Assembly (NCBI RefSeq): GCF_036010665.1
Contig: NZ_CP108581.1
Location: forward strand, 3,391,501-3,455,500
From: Microbispora sp. NBC_01189
GTDB lineage: Bacteria > Actinomycetota > Actinomycetes > Streptosporangiales > Streptosporangiaceae
Length of the DNA stretch: 64,000 nt
Direction: 5' to 3'
Shown: positions 1-9,003 of the stretch, one piece after another
Layout of the letters: each line of letters begins with the position of its first letter
Position numbering within the stretch: the stretch's first letter is position 1
The notes under the pieces: generated by a model
Database searches by the model: none
Told to the model about the DNA's origin: nothing
Seen by the model: only the letters and a program-made list of their open reading frames with translations
Program-made: the position numbers and the translations under genes

Positions 1-73
1 GGACGCCGCCCGCGTGCACGACCCGGTGTGCCCAGGGGCCGTCGGCCTCGATCAGTGACTCGTCAGGGGACAT
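1..73 (-). CDS. Alpha/beta hydrolase, N-terminal fragment (runs off left edge)
   Basis: Only the first 24 codons are in the window, beginning MSPDESLIEADGPW and continuing HRVVHAGGV. This N-terminus resembles actinobacterial alpha/beta-fold hydrolases that often sit next to a holin-like gene, but no catalytic residue is visible. The ATG lies inside the end of the upstream holin-like gene: its first 11 bases contain that gene's TGA stop. The two genes are therefore probably translationally coupled. The family call is inference from the start sequence and the neighbourhood. Confidence 0.5.
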   Translation of the reverse strand, partial: MSPDESLIEADGPWAHRVVHAGGV

Positions 74-563
74 CGCGGATGGACTCCCGGTGGGCGCCCA
101 CCTGCCCGGCCGTCGGGCCGGTGTGGGGCGGCGGCGCGGGAGCCTCGCCCGCCATGGCGGGGACGGCGGCCGTCTCCGGCAGCGGTTCCTCCGCCTCCTC
201 GGGGCCCGCGAGGCCACGCAGGCTGCGCATGGTGCGCTTCATCCCGGCCAGCCCCTTGAGCCGGCGGTAGCCGACGAAGACCAGCAGCCCGGCCATGAGG
301 AGGTAGAAGACGGTGACGATGGTGAACGCGAGCCACGTGGCCAGCCCGAGCGCCACGAGGCCGTACGCGATCGCGAACGAGGCCAGGATCAGGCACAGGT
401 GCCCCATGAAGGCCGCGGCGCCGAACATCCCGGCGGCCATCCCGACCCGCTTCGCGTCGAACTTGAGCTCGGCCTTCGCCAGCTCGATCTCCGACCGTAC
501 GAGGGTCGAGATGTGATGGCTCGCCTGGGCGACCAGCGCGCCGAGCGATTCGTCCTCGGGCAT
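63..563 (-). CDS. Phage-holin-family (holin superfamily III-like) membrane protein
   Basis: 166 aa. I chose the ATG at 563 because AGGAG lies 7 bases upstream; an in-frame upstream start would remove this spacing. An N-terminal amphipathic segment is followed by two strong hydrophobic helices at about residues 45-70 and 75-100, then a basic and Pro/Glu-rich cytoplasmic tail. This is the layout of the Actinobacteriophage holin III / DUF1469 family, which in chromosomes is a conserved membrane protein of unknown role and not evidence of a prophage. It overlaps the downstream hydrolase start, suggesting one operon. Confidence 0.75.
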   Translation of the reverse strand: MPEDESLGALVAQASHHISTLVRSEIELAKAELKFDAKRVGMAAGMFGAAAFMGHLCLILASFAIAYGLVALGLATWLAFTIVTVFYLLMAGLLVFVGYRRLKGLAGMKRTMRSLRGLAGPEEAEEPLPETAAVPAMAGEAPAPPPHTGPTAGQVGAHRESIRDVP

Positions 564-796
564 CAGCGATCTCCTATCTGCGACTATCAAACATCATCCC
601 GTGTCCGTCCGCGCACGCGAACAGGAAGACCCTCACCTGTGGACAACCTCGGCCCGCCGGGCGGGCATGCGGGGACCTGCCCACCGGGGGCGGGATTATG
701 AGGCCGAAGGCGATCCGGCTCTCTCCCCGTCATGACGGGTCACCACCGGAAAGCCGGGACGGAGCCGGGCCCGAGCCGGGCCCGAGCCGGGACGGA

Positions 797-827
797 GAAG
801 GCGTGGACGCGTCTCGTCCACGCCTTC
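797..827 (-). terminator. Hairpin terminator downstream of acs
   Basis: A perfect 13-bp stem (GAAGGCGTGGACG at 797-809 with CGTCCACGCCTTC at 815-827) and a 5-base loop stand 25 bp after the acs stop. There is no U-tract, as is common for actinobacterial terminators. Confidence 0.7.
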
Positions 828-852
828 CGCGATCCGCCCGCGGGCCGGTGGA

Positions 853-2829
853 TCAGTCGTCGCTCTTGGCGCTGGGCAGCTTGTCCGCGATGAGGTTCAT
901 CACAGAACTGTCGGTGAGCGTGGTGACGTCGCCGAGCGACCGGTTCTCGGCGACGTCGCGCAGCAGGCGGCGCATGATCTTGCCCGAGCGGGTCTTCGGC
1001 AGCTCGGGCACCACCAGGATCTGCCGCGGCTTGGCGATCGGGCCGAGCGTCTTCGCCACGTGGGCGCGCAGTTCGGCGGCGATGTCCTCGCTCTCCTCGG
1101 CGCCGCCGCGCAGGATGACGAAGGACACGATGGCCTGGCCGGTCACCGGGTCGGTGGCGCCGACCACGGCCGCCTCGGCCACCTTCGGGTGGCTGACGAG
1201 CGCGCTCTCGACCTCCGTCGTGGAGATGTTGTGCCCGGAGACGAGCATGACGTCGTCCACCCGGCCGAGCAGCCACAGGTCGCCGTCCTCGTCGCGCTTG
1301 GCGCCGTCGCCGGGGAAGTACATCCCCTCGAACCGCGACCAGTAGGTGTCGATGTAGCGCTGGTCGTCGCCCCAGATCGTCCGGAGCATGGCCGGCCAGG
1401 GCTCGCGGACCACGAGGAAGCCCCCGCCGCCGTCCGGCACCGACTCGCCCTGGTCGTCGACGACGTCGGCCACGACGCCGGGCAGCGGGCGCATGGCCGC
1501 GCCGGGCTTGGCGGCCGTGACGCCCGGCAGCGGGCTGATCATGATGCCGCCCGTCTCGGTCTGCCACCACGTGTCCACGACCGGGCAGCGGTTCGCGCCG
1601 ATGTGCTCGCGGTACCAGACGTACGCCTCGGGGTTGATGGGCTCGCCGACCGAGCCGAGCACGCGCAGGGACGACATGTCGTACTTCGCGGGGATGTCGT
1701 CGCCCCACTTCATGAACGTACGGATCGCCGTGGGGGCGGTGTAGAGGATCGTGACCTGGTACTTCTGCACGATCTCCCAGAAACGGCCCCGGTGCGGGGT
1801 GTCGGGGGTGCCCTCGTAGATCACGCTGGTCGCGCCGTTGGCGAGCGGGCCGTACACGATGTAGGAGTGCCCGGTGACCCAGCCGATGTCGGCCGTGCAC
1901 CAGTAGACGTCGGTCTCGGGCTTGAGGTCGAAGACGGCGTGGTGGGTCCAGGCGACCTGGGTGAGGTAGCCGCCGGTGGTGTGGAGGATGCCCTTGGGCT
2001 TACCGGTCGTGCCGCTGGTGTAGAGGATGTAGAGCGGGTCCTCGGCGTCGTGCGGCACCGGCTCGTGCTCGGCGGGCTGGCGGTCGACGAGATCGTGCCA
2101 CCAGACGTCGCGCTCGTTCACCGCGACGTCCTGGCCGGTCCTGCGTACGACGAGCACGTGCTCGACGCCGGGGCGGTCGGCGACCGCCTCGTCCACGGTC
2201 GGCTTGAGCGCGCTGGGGGCGCCGCGGCGGTATCCGCCGTCGGCGGTGATCACGAGCTTGGCGTCGGCGTCGTCGATGCGGCTCTTCAGGGCGGAGGCGG
2301 AGAAGCCGCCGAAGACCACCGAGTGGATCGCCCCGATCCGGGCGCAGGCCAGCAGCGCGATCGGCAGCTCGGGGATCATCGGCATGTACACGGCGACCCG
2401 GTCGCCCTTGCGCACGCCCAGCTCCTCCAGCGCGTTGGCCGCCTTCGCGACCTCCCTCCGCAGGTCGGCGTAGGTGATCGTACGGGTGTCGCCCTCCGGC
2501 TCGCCCTCCCAGTGGTAGGCGATCTTGTCGCCCCGGCCGGCCTCGACGTGACGGTCGACGCAGTTGTAGGCGACGTTCAGTTTGCCGCCGACGAACCACT
2601 TGGAGAAGGGCGGTTTCCACTCCAGCGTGGTGTCCCAGCGCTCCGCCCACGTGAGGCGCTCCGCGGCGCGTTCCCAGAAGGCAAGCCGGTCCTGGGCGGC
2701 GTCCTCGTAGGCGTCCGCGGTGACATTGGCGGCCGACGCCAGGTCCGCGGGAGGCTCGAACCGGCGCGTCTCACTCAGCAGGTTCGACAGCGTCTCCTGG
2801 GTTTCCTGACCAGGGATCTCGGTGGCCAC
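853..2829 (-). CDS. acs: Acetyl-coenzyme A synthetase
   Basis: 658 aa, close to the usual 650. It activates acetate to acetyl-AMP and then acetyl-CoA in the cytoplasm. Visible family motifs are the P-loop-like [11 protein letters not shown] (about residue 270), the [14 protein letters not shown] core, WWQTETGG, the adenylation hinge region [16 protein letters not shown], and the C-terminal TRSGKIMRR. The lysine in that last motif catalyses adenylation and is the site where acetylation inactivates these enzymes. I placed the start at the GTG at 2829 because AAGGAG sits six bases before it; an earlier GTG at 2844 would place that Shine-Dalgarno inside the gene. It is monocistronic with its own terminator. 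Confidence 0.95.
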   Translation of the reverse strand: MATEIPGQETQETLSNLLSETRRFEPPADLASAANVTADAYEDAAQDRLAFWERAAERLTWAERWDTTLEWKPPFSKWFVGGKLNVAYNCVDRHVEAGRGDKIAYHWEGEPEGDTRTITYADLRREVAKAANALEELGVRKGDRVAVYMPMIPELPIALLACARIGAIHSVVFGGFSASALKSRIDDADAKLVITADGGYRRGAPSALKPTVDEAVADRPGVEHVLVVRRTGQDVAVNERDVWWHDLVDRQPAEHEPVPHDAEDPLYILYTSGTTGKPKGILHTTGGYLTQVAWTHHAVFDLKPETDVYWCTADIGWVTGHSYIVYGPLANGATSVIYEGTPDTPHRGRFWEIVQKYQVTILYTAPTAIRTFMKWGDDIPAKYDMSSLRVLGSVGEPINPEAYVWYREHIGANRCPVVDTWWQTETGGIMISPLPGVTAAKPGAAMRPLPGVVADVVDDQGESVPDGGGGFLVVREPWPAMLRTIWGDDQRYIDTYWSRFEGMYFPGDGAKRDEDGDLWLLGRVDDVMLVSGHNISTTEVESALVSHPKVAEAAVVGATDPVTGQAIVSFVILRGGAEESEDIAAELRAHVAKTLGPIAKPRQILVVPELPKTRSGKIMRRLLRDVAENRSLGDVTTLTDSSVMNLIADKLPSAKSDD

Positions 2830-3104
2830 TCCGTACTCCTTCACAGCGTCTTCGGGTTGTCTCTCGTTCGGCCGCCTCGGCCAAGCTGGGGTATGTCGTG
2901 TCCCACTTCACCAGGCGAGCGGCGTCAAGTACAAGTAATCCGGGCAGGCACGCCGTAGCTCCGCGTTGTCCGTGGTAACAGGGGTATGACCGGCAAACGT
3001 AGTGACGGGTGGGAAGCCCGTTGAGATCGCGTACGCGCCCCTGCGGTGAACGGGCGCACCTCCTCGGCGAACGACGTTCTACCCGCCGGGTATGGTCGGG
3101 GGCT

Positions 3105-3881
3105 GTGAGCGATCCCCTGGCCGTCGTCGCCGGGCTGCCCGGTGTGCCCGAGGCCGTACAGGAGGCCCGGGAGGCCGTCGACCGGCTCTACCGGCACCGG
3201 GTGCTGCGGCGGCGCGGTCCCGAGGTGACGGCCGAGTCGGCGCTGCGCGGGGCGCGCGCATCCGCCGCCCTCGAAGGCGTTGACGTGCCGCTCGAACCGC
3301 TGCGCGTCGGGGAGGTGGCCGATCCGGTGGCGCAGGGCGCGCTGCGCGCGTCGGCCGAGCTCGGACGGCTGACCCCCACGTGGCGGCCGGCCCCGCGTCA
3401 GGTCCTCGCCCGGCTGCACACGCTGGCGGCCGCGGGCCTCACGGCCGACCCCGGCAGGCCGCGTACGGTTCCCACGACCGCCGATCCGCTCGGTCTCGGC
3501 CCGGCTCCGGGCCCGGAGGAGACCGCGGCCCGCATGTCGGCGCTGGCCGGGCTGGTGACCGGCTCGTCCGCGGCGCCCGCGCTCGTGCTCGCCGCGATCG
3601 TGCACGCCGAGCTGGTGGTGCTGCGGCCCTTCGGCGTCGCCGACGGCCTGGTCGCCCGTGCCGCCGAACGGCTCACGCTCGTCGGCCTCGGGCTCGATCC
3701 CAAGTCGCTCGCCGCCGTCGAGGTGGGGCACGCCGATCTGGGCGACGCGTACGCGGAGGGCCTGAGGTCGTACCAGAAGGGGACGGGCGAGGGCGTCGGC
3801 GCGTGGATCCGGCACTGCGCCACGGCCGTCGTGCTCGGGGCGCGTGAGACGACGGCGATCTGCGAGGCCATGTCCCGCTGA
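3105..3881 (+). CDS. Fic-like protein with degenerate active-site motif
   Basis: 258 aa. The all-helical C-terminal half contains RPFGVADGLVAR where active Fic AMP-transferases have HPFxxGNGR: the catalytic His is Arg, the Asn is Asp and the final Arg is Leu. The N-terminal part (residues 40-80) carries the RGARASAALEG element, like the S/TxxxE-type segment before Fic cores. The fold call is an inference from this spacing. The GTG at 3105 is chosen because sequence upstream of it looks non-coding; the ribosome site is weak. The gene is divergent from acs. Catalytic AMPylation is unlikely from the residues seen. Confidence 0.6.
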   Translation: MSDPLAVVAGLPGVPEAVQEAREAVDRLYRHRVLRRRGPEVTAESALRGARASAALEGVDVPLEPLRVGEVADPVAQGALRASAELGRLTPTWRPAPRQVLARLHTLAAAGLTADPGRPRTVPTTADPLGLGPAPGPEETAARMSALAGLVTGSSAAPALVLAAIVHAELVVLRPFGVADGLVARAAERLTLVGLGLDPKSLAAVEVGHADLGDAYAEGLRSYQKGTGEGVGAWIRHCATAVVLGARETTAICEAMSR

Positions 3882-4492
3882 GCGGCCCCTGTTCCGGGCG
3901 TGCGGCACGTCCGATATTCCAGGGCCGTTCCGGGCTGTTCGGGGTGTTCCGGGGTGTTCGGCATGTCCACAAAGCGGACGGCGTCCCTGGTGTGGAACGC
4001 CGTCGCCGGTACACGTCACCGGGCTACCAAGCGTGCACCTCGTATTTGTCGGAGCGGGTCAAGCCCGTCTCGACACGCCTCCCGCGGCTGGTCGCGCGTG
4101 GGTACCCGATGCGGTACGCGGACCCTCAGGTCCGTAATCCCTTTCTACGTCCGAATCCTCGGTTTGGAAAGCCCCGAGTATGGAAGCTTTACCCGAGAAG
4201 ATGCGGTATTCGTGGCGTTTCATCCTTCTTCGAGTGCTTTTGACCTGTTTGTGACTGGTGTGAACCATGGGACGAGGCGGCGCAGGTGGTGCGATATGCC
4301 CCCTGTCCACCCGTTGCGACCGCGCGTGTCCACATGTAACACTGACTCGGAGAAAAAATTTTACTCAAATCAGTGGCGGGCTCGACCTGCCTCTCCCGAT
4401 CAGGCAGCATACGGTGCGTCTCTCCCCAGAGGCGGCATGTGTCAGGGAGTGGTGGACCTCTTGCCACGCCCCGGCTTCGTGTTCAAAGCTTT
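3882..4492. other. Gene-free 0.6-kb spacer upstream of the 6C RNA
   Basis: No open frame here has convincing codon bias or a ribosome site. The first 90 bases contain imperfect repeats of GTTCCGGGGT. From about 4130 to 4500 the DNA is clearly richer in A and T than its surroundings, including AAAAAATTTT near 4354-4363, which fits promoter or upstream-activating DNA for the small RNA downstream. TTGCCA at 4461-4466 is a possible -35 element. Confidence 0.5.
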
Positions 4493-4576
4493 CGGAATAA
4501 CGGCCCGGCTCTACCCCCCCAGAGCCGGACCCACGGCGACCCCCGCTATCCCCCCCGGCGGGGGTCGCCCTTTTTC
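4493..4576 (+). ncRNA. 6C small RNA
   Basis: Two adjacent hairpins each present a run of seven cytosines in the loop, the defining feature of the actinobacterial 6C RNA. Hairpin 1 is CCGGCTCT (4505-4512) with AGAGCCGG (4521-4528) and loop ACCCCCCC. Hairpin 2 is GGCGACCCCCGC (4535-4546) with GCGGGGGTCGCC (4558-4569) and a loop containing CCCCCCC, followed by TTTTT. Known 6C RNAs lie next to Ssd/CpaE-like genes in mycobacteria and streptomycetes, and here ssd starts about 210 bp downstream. The 5' end is estimated from a possible promoter (TTGCCA, 18-bp spacer, AAAGCT). C-rich loops suggest pairing to G-rich targets. Confidence 0.88.
4535..4575 (+). terminator. Rho-independent terminator forming the 3' hairpin of 6C RNA
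   Basis: A perfect 12-bp GC-rich stem with an 11-base C-rich loop is followed by CTTTTT. This canonical U-tract is rare in such a high-GC genome, so it supports a discrete short transcript ending here. Confidence 0.85.
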
Positions 4577-4707
4577 TCCGATCTTCTTCGACCGTCTCCG
4601 AGTCTCTCCGGCCGGTCGTCGGCCGGTCTCGGGCCGCTCTGGGGGCACTGTCCGAGGCGCGCCCGTGTGGCGACGGGGCCCCGGCGCCGTCCACAGGACG
4701 GGCGTCG

Positions 4708-4725
4708 TCCACAGAACGCGGTTCG
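4708..4725 (+). promoter_or_regulatory. TCCACA + GAAC-N3-GTTC palindrome upstream of ssd
   Basis: TCCACAGAACGCGGTTCG ends 60 bases before the ssd start and contains the inverted repeat GAAC-GCG-GTTC. Nearly the same 18 bases, in the same orientation, occur at 9558-9575 ahead of the second half of the Tad cluster. Its role as an operator is inference. Confidence 0.4.
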
Positions 4726-4785
4726 CGCCCCGCCGAGGTTCCGGCTCTCCCGCATCGTGGTCCTCCCGGACGACAGGGAGAACCC

Positions 4786-5871
4786 ATGCCACGCCCGCTG
4801 GCCGTAACCGACGATCAGGAACTGCTCGACGATCTGCTCCGCATCGCCGCCGCGGCGGGCGTCGAGCTGGACGTCGTCCAGGCGGCCGCCCACGCCCGGC
4901 CGTACTGGATCCGGGCGCCGCTGGTCGTGGTCGGGGCCGACCTGGCCGACGACCTCGCCGCGACCGGCCCGCCGCCCCGGCCGGACGTGGTCGTCGTCAC
5001 GCGGACGGCCGGCGATCCCGACATGTGGCGCAGGTGCGTGGCCGTGGGCGCGCACACCGTGCTGGAGTTGCCCGAGGCTGAGCGGCTGCTGGTCGAGGAG
5101 TTCGGCGACGCGGCCGAGCCCGCGAGCCGGGCCGGGACGGTCGTCTGCGTCGCCGCCGGGAAGGGCGGCGCGGGCGCCACCGTCCTCGCCGCGTCTCTGG
5201 CGCTCACGGCGTCGCGTCGCGGGCTCCGCACGCTGCTCGTGGACGCCGACCCGCTCGGCGGCGGCATCGACGTGCTCCTCGGGCAGGAGGAGGCGCAGGG
5301 CGCCCGGTGGCCCGACGTCGCCGGAAGGGAGGGCCGGGTGAGCTATGCCGCGCTCCAGGAGGCGTTGCCCACCTTCGGAGAGCTCACCGTGCTTTCGGCG
5401 CATCGAGGGGAGCCCGTGCGCATCCCCAGGGAGGCGATGCGCGCCGTGCTCGACGCCGCGCGGCGCGGCTGCGACCTGGTCGTCGTGGACCTGCCACGCC
5501 ATGTGGGGGAGGGCGAGGCGGAGGCGCTGACCAGGGCCGCGTCGACGATCGTGGTCGTTCCCGCAGATCTCCGCGGAGCGCTCGCCGCCGCCCAGACCGT
5601 GACGCTGCTGCGTCCCGGGACCGGCGACCTGCGCCTGGTGATGCGGACCGGATCGCTGGACCCCCAGGTCGTCGCGGCCTCTCTCGCCGTCCCGTGCGCG
5701 GGCGTGCTCCCCGAGGTGCGCGGGCTGGCCGAGACCCTGGACCGGGGAGACCCGCCGCCGCTCGGCCGCACCCCTCTCGGGCGCTTCTGCGCGGACCTGC
5801 TCGACTCGCTGCCGGGTGAGCTCGATCCCGGACGGGCCGGGTGGGCGCAGGCGAGAACGGACGGCCGATGA
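4786..5871 (+). CDS. ssd: Ssd / CpaE-like ParA-family ATPase (septum-site-determining type)
   Basis: 361 aa. The N-terminal ~110 residues resemble a receiver-like domain without clear phospho-acceptor chemistry. A deviant Walker A, GKGGAGAT (about residues 125-132), opens a ParA/MinD-type ATPase, followed by LLVDADPLGGGID and VVVDLPRHV. It is the actinobacterial 'helicase/secretion neighbourhood CpaE-like' type, expected to localise the Tad pilus machinery; the mycobacterial homologue Ssd affects septation. AGGGAG precedes the ATG. Its stop overlaps the tadA start (ATGA), so it heads the Tad operon. Confidence 0.85.
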   Translation: MPRPLAVTDDQELLDDLLRIAAAAGVELDVVQAAAHARPYWIRAPLVVVGADLADDLAATGPPPRPDVVVVTRTAGDPDMWRRCVAVGAHTVLELPEAERLLVEEFGDAAEPASRAGTVVCVAAGKGGAGATVLAASLALTASRRGLRTLLVDADPLGGGIDVLLGQEEAQGARWPDVAGREGRVSYAALQEALPTFGELTVLSAHRGEPVRIPREAMRAVLDAARRGCDLVVVDLPRHVGEGEAEALTRAASTIVVVPADLRGALAAAQTVTLLRPGTGDLRLVMRTGSLDPQVVAASLAVPCAGVLPEVRGLAETLDRGDPPPLGRTPLGRFCADLLDSLPGELDPGRAGWAQARTDGR

Positions 5872-7058
5872 GCCGCGAAGGCCCGGCGACCGTGCCCGGC
5901 GTGAGCGCCGACCTGGTCGAGGCCGTCCGGGTGCGGCTGTCGCACGCCCACGCCGCCCCCACCGCGGCGCAGGTGGCGGCGGCTCTGCGGGCCGAACGCG
6001 CGGTGCTCGGCGACGCCGAGGTGCTCGCCGTCGCGCGCACCCTGCGTGCCCATCTCATCGGCGCCGGGCCGCTCGAAGCCCTGCTGGCCGAGCCGGGCGT
6101 CACGGACGTTCTGGTCAACGGGCCACGAGAGGTGTGGGTGGACGACGGTGACGGCCTGCGCCGCACGGGCGTGACGTTCTCCGGGGACGACGAGGTGCGC
6201 CGGCTCGCCCAGCGCCTGGCCGCGGCGGCCGGACGGCGTCTCGACGACGCCTGCCCCTACGTGGACGCCCGGCTCGCCGGTGGGGTGCGGCTGCACGCGG
6301 TGCTGCCCCCGATCGCCGCCGAGGGGACCTGCCTGTCCCTCAGGCTGCCGTCGCGGCGGACGTTCACGGTGGAGGAACTGGCCGAGGAGGAGGGCGCCGC
6401 GATCCTTCGGGCGATCATGGCGGCACGGCTGGCGTTCCTGGTCACCGGAGGGACGGGCACTGGCAAGACGACCCTGCTCAGCAGCATGCTCTCCCTCGCG
6501 GGTCCGGACGAGCGCCTGCTGCTGGTCGAGGACAGCGCGGAACTCCACCCCGCGCACCCCCACGTCGTACGGCTGGAGGCCCGGCCGCCCAACCTGGAGG
6601 GCGCGGGCGGGGTCGGGCTGCGCGATCTCGTACGGCAGGCCCTGCGCATGCGGCCCGACCGCCTGGTGGTGGGCGAGGTGCGCGGATATGAGGTTGTCGA
6701 CTTGCTGGCGGCCCTCAACACGGGTCACGAGGGAGGCTGCGGCACGCTGCACGCCAACAAGGCCGCGGACGTGCCCGCCCGGCTGGAGGCGCTCGCCTGC
6801 GCGGCGGGGCTGTCCCGGGAGGCGGTGCACAGCCAGATCGCCGCCGCCCTCGACCTCGTCGTCCACCTCGTCCGGGATCCGGGCGGCGGCCGTCGGCGGG
6901 TCGCGGAGATCTGCGTCCTCGAACGCGGGCCGTCCGGCCTGGTGACGGCGGTTCCGGCGCTGGCCTTCGACCCCGGGGGACGGGTGAGCCGGGGGCCGTC
7001 CATCGGCACCCTGCGGGACCTCTGCCCGGAGCCGGGAGGCCGTCGTGACGCCCGCTGA
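5868..7058 (+). CDS. tadA: TadA/VirB11-family pilus assembly ATPase
   Basis: 396 aa. It hydrolyses ATP to power Flp/Tad pilus assembly at the inner face of the membrane. Visible are Walker A GGTGTGKTT (about residue 195), the Asp-box region LLVEDSAELHP, Walker B-like LVVGEVRGYEVVDLL and the His-box GTLHANKAADVPARLEAL. The length is typical of the actinobacterial 'heli_sec_ATPase' type. The ATG at 5868 gives the ATGA overlap with ssd; an in-frame GTG at 5841 is the alternative start. The next gene begins 14 bp before this stop, so ssd-tadA-tadB are coupled. Confidence 0.9.
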   Translation: MSREGPATVPGVSADLVEAVRVRLSHAHAAPTAAQVAAALRAERAVLGDAEVLAVARTLRAHLIGAGPLEALLAEPGVTDVLVNGPREVWVDDGDGLRRTGVTFSGDDEVRRLAQRLAAAAGRRLDDACPYVDARLAGGVRLHAVLPPIAAEGTCLSLRLPSRRTFTVEELAEEEGAAILRAIMAARLAFLVTGGTGTGKTTLLSSMLSLAGPDERLLLVEDSAELHPAHPHVVRLEARPPNLEGAGGVGLRDLVRQALRMRPDRLVVGEVRGYEVVDLLAALNTGHEGGCGTLHANKAADVPARLEALACAAGLSREAVHSQIAAALDLVVHLVRDPGGGRRRVAEICVLERGPSGLVTAVPALAFDPGGRVSRGPSIGTLRDLCPEPGGRRDAR

Positions 7059-7803
7059 CTGCCGGTTCCTGTCCCTGGGGCTGGTCGCGGTGCTCGCAGC
7101 GGCGCTCGCCGCCTGGCTGTGGGCCGGGCCGGAGCCCGCGGCGGCGCGACTGGCCCTGCTCACCGGCTCCCGGCGGGCGACGAGGGTCCCTCTCCGGTTG
7201 TGGACGACGCTCGTCAGGCCCCCGCGTCCGGGCGCGACCGCCGCGGCTTGGCGAGCGGCGTCCCTGGAGCTGTGCCAGGGCCTCGCGGCCGAACTGGCGG
7301 CGGGCCGGCCTCCCGGGGACGCTCTGGTGCGGGCCGTCTCGTCGGTGCGTCCGCCCGACCCCGCGGCGCTCGCGGCGGTGACCGCCGCCGCGCGAGACGG
7401 CGGTGACGTCGCGGCCGCCCTGATCGCCGCCGCGCCGGTCCGAGGTGGGGAGGGCCTGGTCCGGCTGGCCGCGTGCTGGCGGGTGAGCGTGGCCGCCGGG
7501 GGTGGCCTGACCGCGCTGGTGGAACAGGTGTGTGTGTCCTTGCGGGAGGCGCAGTCGCATCGCGAGGAGGTGGCCGCACAGCTTTCCGGACCCCGGGCGA
7601 CCGCCCGGATGCTGGCGGGCCTGCCCGCGCTCGGACTGCTGATGGCCGCGGGTCTCGGCATGAACCCCCTGTCGTTCCTGCTGGGCGGCCCGGCGGGTCT
7701 CGCCTGCCTGGCCGCCGGGCTCGCCCTGGACGCCACCGGTCTGTGGTGGACCCACAGGCTCGTCACGCGGGCGGAGGACCCCCCGGGCTCCGGCCCGCGC
7801 TGA
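7045..7803 (+). CDS. tadB: TadB-like type II/IV secretion platform protein
   Basis: 252 aa, GTG start inside tadA. Membrane helices are predicted at about residues 8-28 and in the C-terminal 180-235 region. The central GspF-type segment runs from ELCQGLAAELAAGRPPGDAL to GGGLTALVEQVCVSLREAQSHREEVAAQLSGPRATARM, matching T2SSF domains. It is the inner-membrane platform on which TadA acts, together with TadC. Confidence 0.82.
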   Translation: MTPADCRFLSLGLVAVLAAALAAWLWAGPEPAAARLALLTGSRRATRVPLRLWTTLVRPPRPGATAAAWRAASLELCQGLAAELAAGRPPGDALVRAVSSVRPPDPAALAAVTAAARDGGDVAAALIAAAPVRGGEGLVRLAACWRVSVAAGGGLTALVEQVCVSLREAQSHREEVAAQLSGPRATARMLAGLPALGLLMAAGLGMNPLSFLLGGPAGLACLAAGLALDATGLWWTHRLVTRAEDPPGSGPR

Positions 7804-7807
7804 CCGC

Positions 7808-7862
7808 GAGCAGGGCCCCGAGCAGGGCCGGGAGCAGGGCCCCGAGCAGGGCCGGGAGCAGG
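7808..7862. repeat. 24-bp tandem repeat between tadB and tadC
   Basis: GAGCAGGGCCCCGAGCAGG plus a short tail (24 bp in all) occurs twice in tandem with a partial third copy, immediately after the tadB stop. It is followed by GCCGGGTGCCGGC-type palindromic repeats up to about 7900. No reading frame or ribosome site is attached. It may be a processing or pausing element, or simple repeat expansion. Confidence 0.7.
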
Positions 7863-7994
7863 CGCCGGGTGCCGGCGCCGGGTGCCGGCGGTCGGGCGGC
7901 CCAAGTGCTCGGTGCCGGGCACCGGGCGTCGGGAGCGGCCGTTCGGGTGGCGGAAGGCCGGCGACGCACGCCGCCTGCGGAAAGGAGATGACGG

Positions 7995-8744
7995 ATGATC
8001 TGCGTGCTGGCCGGGATCTTGATGACGCTGGCGGTGCTGGCGTGGCCCACTCGACCTTCGGCGGCCGGGCGTCTCGCCGCCATCGCGTCGCCGCGTCCGC
8101 GCGGGGAAGCGGGCGCGACGGGGCGCCCGCCCGCCCGCGAGAGCCCGTCCCGCCGGGGAGCGGCCGTCGCGCTGCCTGTGGGGTTCGCGCTCTTCCTCCT
8201 GGTCGGAGGGGCGCCAGGCCTGGTGGCGGCAGCGGCGGCGGCCTCGGGCGTCTTCATCGCCGTCCGCCGTCGCGAGCCCGCCGAGGTCAGGCGGCGACGG
8301 GCTCGGATGGAGGCCGAGCTTCCGCTCGCCGTCGATCTCATCGTCGCCTGCCTGCGGGCAGGACAGCCGATGAGCGGGGCGGTGGAGACGACCGCCGCCG
8401 CGATGCCGGGCCCGGTGGGGGAGCGGCTGACCTGGGTGGGCGCCCAGATGCGCCTCGGCGCCGCCCCGGAGGACGCCTGGGCCGCGCTTTCGGCCGAACC
8501 CTCGCTCGCCGCCCTGTCCAGGGCCATGGTCCGTGCCGCCCGGAGCGGTGCGCCCGTGGCCGACCTCCTCACCAGGCTCGCCGACGACGCGCGCCGTACG
8601 GCCAGGGCGACGGCGTCGGCGGCGGCACGACGGGTGGGCGTCCACGCCGTGGCGCCGCTCGGGCTCTGCTTCCTCCCGGCCTTCGTCTTCCTCGGAGTCA
8701 TCCCCATGGTCGCGGGCCTGGCAGGTCAGATCCTCCTGCCGTGA
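7995..8744 (+). CDS. tadC: TadC-like type II/IV secretion platform protein
   Basis: 249 aa with AGGAG nine bases before the ATG. An N-terminal helix (residues 1-18), a further pair near residues 57-90 and a C-terminal pair (about 215-248) enclose the T2SSF segment MEAELPLAVDLIVACLRAGQP ... AMVRAARSGAPVADLLTRLADDARR. It is the second platform protein of the Tad apparatus. The 190-bp repeat-containing spacer after tadB is unusual inside this otherwise overlapping operon. Confidence 0.82.
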   Translation: MICVLAGILMTLAVLAWPTRPSAAGRLAAIASPRPRGEAGATGRPPARESPSRRGAAVALPVGFALFLLVGGAPGLVAAAAAASGVFIAVRRREPAEVRRRRARMEAELPLAVDLIVACLRAGQPMSGAVETTAAAMPGPVGERLTWVGAQMRLGAAPEDAWAALSAEPSLAALSRAMVRAARSGAPVADLLTRLADDARRTARATASAAARRVGVHAVAPLGLCFLPAFVFLGVIPMVAGLAGQILLP

Positions 8745-9003
8745 ACAGCCTGTGGACATCGTCATCCACACCTGTGGATATTTAGGGGCGAGAGGGCTTG
8801 GTGTTCCCTCGTGAGCAGGGTGATCGACGCGCGGGGGATCGGCGTTCGCTGTGGAAAAGACGTCGCCGACGCGACGTGAGGTGACGTTCAGGACTCGCGA
8901 ACGGGCGGCCACAGGTGCCGCCGCCGGGCTGTCCGGGCCGTGCGCGTCCGTGCGCGTCCATGCGCGTCCATGCGCGGCGATTCCGCGCATGGGGCAGCCT
9001 GGA

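Noticed and set aside
63..563. Prophage remnant, because of the holin-like protein.
   Set aside because: No other phage gene is nearby, and this family is a normal chromosomal membrane protein in actinobacteria.
3900..4500. Several open frames in the spacer before the 6C RNA.
   Set aside because: They lack ribosome sites and the third-position GC bias of real genes here, and they overlap each other on both strands.
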